The notes under the pieces were generated by a model that was not told the origin of the DNA, searched no databases, and worked only from the letters and a program-made list of their open reading frames with translations. From assembly GCA_022749755.1 (NCBI GenBank), contig CM040444.1, positions 13,788,274 to 13,852,273 on the forward strand: a DNA stretch of 64,000 bases, written 5' to 3'. Of the stretch, positions 61,739 to 64,000 are shown piece after piece (the stretch's first letter is position 1; every line of letters starts with the position of its first letter). This DNA is from Azadirachta indica (taxonomy: Eukaryota; Streptophyta; Magnoliopsida; Sapindales; Meliaceae). The position numbers and the translations under genes were made by a program.

Positions 61739-63401
61739 ATGGGGGCAAAACAAAAACAAGTGATTGTAGTATACGATGAAGAAATTGGTTCTACCGCAGA
61801 TGGAAAATTGACTGCTCCTGTTCTTATTATCTGCATTGTTGTAGCTTCTGCTGGTGTTATGTTTGGCTACGAAAGCGGCATTTATGGTAATATTAATTTC
61901 TCCTAGTTTCTTAATTAGATATTTTTCCCATTAATTTTAATACAAATTAAGAGATTAATTGTGCATGCATGCATTTGAATTAATTGCAGGAGGTGTAATG
62001 AAAATGGACGCGTTCTTGAAGAAATTCTTCCCATCGGTTTTACGGAGAGCAAGAAATCCGCAACAAGATCAGTTTTGTGTATATGACAGCAAACTAATTG
62101 TCGGATATATATCGTCCTTGTATGTATCTGGTATATTCTCAGCCATATTAGCAGGCCGTTTGACAACATCTGCTGGGCGAAAAGGAGCGTTGATCATCGG
62201 TGGTTTGATTTACTTTATCGGGGTTAGCCTTCATGCATTGGCAGTAAATTTACCAATGCTGATTTTGGGTCGTTTGCTTATTGGATTTGGACTTGGCTTC
62301 ACAAACCAAGCAGCTCCAATATACCTAGTAGAGATTGCTCCAACGAAATGGCGAGGTGCTATCGGAACAGGCTTTCCCTTGTTCTTCGAGATCGGTGTGT
62401 TCATTGCAAAATGGATTGTTTCAGATTTAGATCAATACAAGTCAGCTCATGAAAACTTCTGGCGCTTTGCTGCATGTTTATCAGGATTACCTGCAATTGT
62501 TTTGACCGTCATTGCATTTTTCATCCCTGATACACCTAGTAGTTTGATCCAACGAGGCAAAATACAAGAAGCTCTCAGATCCTTAAACCAAGTGCGTAGT
62601 ATTGATGTAGATACTGAAAACGAGTTGCAATACCTTATTACTTACCATGAAGCAATGAAAGATGCTAGCGAAAAACCATACCAGATGCTCTTCGAAAGAA
62701 GATACCGACCTCAGCTTTTGTTGATAATAGCTCTTCCATTTTTTCGACAGTTTACAGGAATCCATTTGGTCAGTAACTTCTGGCCTATTCTCTACCGATC
62801 CCTTGCCTTTAACGCAGAACAAACTGCCAATACGGTTTTAGCAAAGGGCATTGTCTGTTTTTTATCTGTGATTTTGTCAGCTTACTTGATTGATAGAATA
62901 GGACGCAGGTGCCTGCTCCTGGAAGGAGGGATACAAATGTTCGTCTGTCATGTGGCTCTGGCTATTATAATGGCAACTGAAATTGGCACATCCGGAAATT
63001 TATTATTCTCAAAGCGCTCAGCAATTCTGGGACTGATACTCATCATGTCTGCTAATGCTGCATTTTCATGGTCTTGGGGAACGCTAAATTGGATTTTACC
63101 CAGTGAGATGTTATCAATGGAGGTTCGACCAGCAGGTCAAGGATTATTCCTTGCCTTCAATCTTCTATGCCAATTCTTTATCGTTCAATCAGTGTACCCC
63201 ATGTTATGCATCTTCAAGTATTGGGCATTCTTATTTTATGCTGGATGGATGATAATTATGACAATATTTGTGATCTTGTTCGTGCCTGAGACCAATAAGA
63301 TTCCTTTAGAATCCATGGACGTAATTTGGCGCAGCCATTGGTATTGGAGTCGATTTGTTCACGGAACCAATTCCTTGCTCAAACCAGAAATCAATCACTG
63401 A
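61739..63401 (+). CDS. STP-like monosaccharide/H+ symporter, divergent
   Basis: Two exons, 61739-61886 and 61990-63401 (TGA), join in frame to 519 residues; STPs are about 500-525. The start MGAKQKQVIVVYDEE was chosen by match to the paralogue; an in-frame ATG five codons upstream (MRTKS) is possible. It has the 12-helix MFS sugar-porter fold with GRLTTSAGRKGALIIGG (about 105-121), APTKWRGAI (about 167-174), FIPDTPSSLIQRGK (about 228-240) and PETNKIPLESMDVIWRSHWY. Cysteines at QFCVYDS and MLCIFKY match the STP lid disulfide. Departures from typical STPs: the proton-coupling Asp of the FGYDIG motif is Glu (E45, FGYESG), the sugar-contact QQLTGIN reads RQFTGIH (302-308), and PLEIRSAGQ reads SMEVRPAGQ. 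The substrate may therefore differ. It pairs head to head with the minus-strand copy. Confidence 0.9.
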
Positions 63402-64000
63402 GAGCTAGACAGAGAGATATTAGAATGTATGTACTGTATGTTTCTATGTATATATATGTCTTATGTTAATTAGAACCCAAAAATTAATTAATTTTGCACT
63501 CCACTTAATTACAATCAATCCAAAGATTTTTTTACATCAATCATCGTTTTTACTGTTGTTACTTACATACTATTATGAAGTTTCCTCACAAGCATCTTAA
63601 TTTTACCAACAAAGCTTCTTCAATCACTTCAAATTGCTCACCTCAACCTCAAGAATACACTCATTTAATTTGAAGCCATATATATTAAGCAACAATTACT
63701 AAAAACATAACCTAGCTGTAATTAATTAACCTTCTCTTATTAAACATATATCAAGAGAGCTTTTAAAAATGATTACATAGTTTTATTGTATAGGTAGATA
63801 AATATTCACTTGACACAATCACTAGAAGATGCTAACAGATCCCCACCGGTTGTCCGATTAGCCTCCTTCACTGTTACTTAGCAATAATTGATAATAAAGA
63901 TAGGGGACAATTAGATAAAAGTTAGGGTGGATTTATCAGTACCTCCTATATATATCCAAAGTGAGCCGTTGGCGACGAGGCCCAAGGAATCTGAATTACA
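63402..64000. other. 3' flank of the plus-strand transporter
   Basis: AT-rich with no supported gene. The last 200 bases are less AT-rich and could belong to a neighbour beyond the window. Confidence 0.5.

Noticed and set aside
1..64000. tRNA, rRNA or snoRNA genes
   Set aside because: I looked for TTCGA-type T-arms with acceptor pairing and found none I could support; the tRNA-like match at about 21168-21181 is a retroelement primer-binding site.

Overview
The window is nuclear DNA of a flowering plant, most likely a eudicot. It is AT-rich, its genes are split by introns with GT/GC-AG borders, and it carries plant-specific families (arginine decarboxylase with an intronless coding region, STP-type hexose transporters, aldose-6-phosphate reductase, plant F-box/LRR) alongside plant transposon lineages. 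I cannot name the species from sequence alone.

Layout: (a) 1-810 holds the last four exons of a polyprenol reductase-like gene. A complete paralogue lies at 15691-18508, and a decayed exon fragment at about 1341-1548. (b) 2659-11235 is a complete Mutator-like element (MULE) inserted between the two paralogues. It has 108-bp terminal inverted repeats, a 9-bp target duplication, a decayed MuDR-type transposase, and a decayed, convergent DUF1985-Ulp1 protease gene. A short GTGATCGAAA / TTTCGATCAC motif is clustered in its three non-coding intervals. (c) 19308-23748 (minus) is an aldo-keto reductase of the sorbitol/mannose-6-phosphate reductase type. Its fifth intron hosts a structurally intact 1,118-bp TRIM-like retroelement. 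(d) About 24370-29930 is the 3' half of a decayed Ty3/Gypsy element, probably Tat lineage, with an antisense gene and a short-palindrome array. (e) 31334-33492 is an F-box/LRR gene and 34160-36406 is the V-ATPase proteolipid subunit c. (f) 36407-49650 is a long AT-rich stretch with no gene I can support. (g) 50288-52528 is arginine decarboxylase with a long 5' leader. (h) 57992-59658 (minus) and 61739-63401 (plus) are two STP-like sugar transporter genes arranged head to head. They share inverted promoter homology and a conserved hairpin just upstream of each start codon.

The cellular genes do not form a pathway: dolichol synthesis, sugar-alcohol metabolism, ubiquitin-type regulation, vacuolar acidification, polyamine synthesis and sugar uptake simply lie side by side. 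The links visible in the sequence are duplications (polyprenol reductases; transporters) and transposon insertions. The most unusual object is the MULE. Its repeated motif sits upstream of each of its two genes and in a 172-bp palindrome between their 3' ends, an arrangement resembling the cis-target arrays described for VANC anti-silencing proteins of VANDAL MULEs, although no VANC-like gene is visible here. All coordinates, exon borders and counts were worked out by eye.
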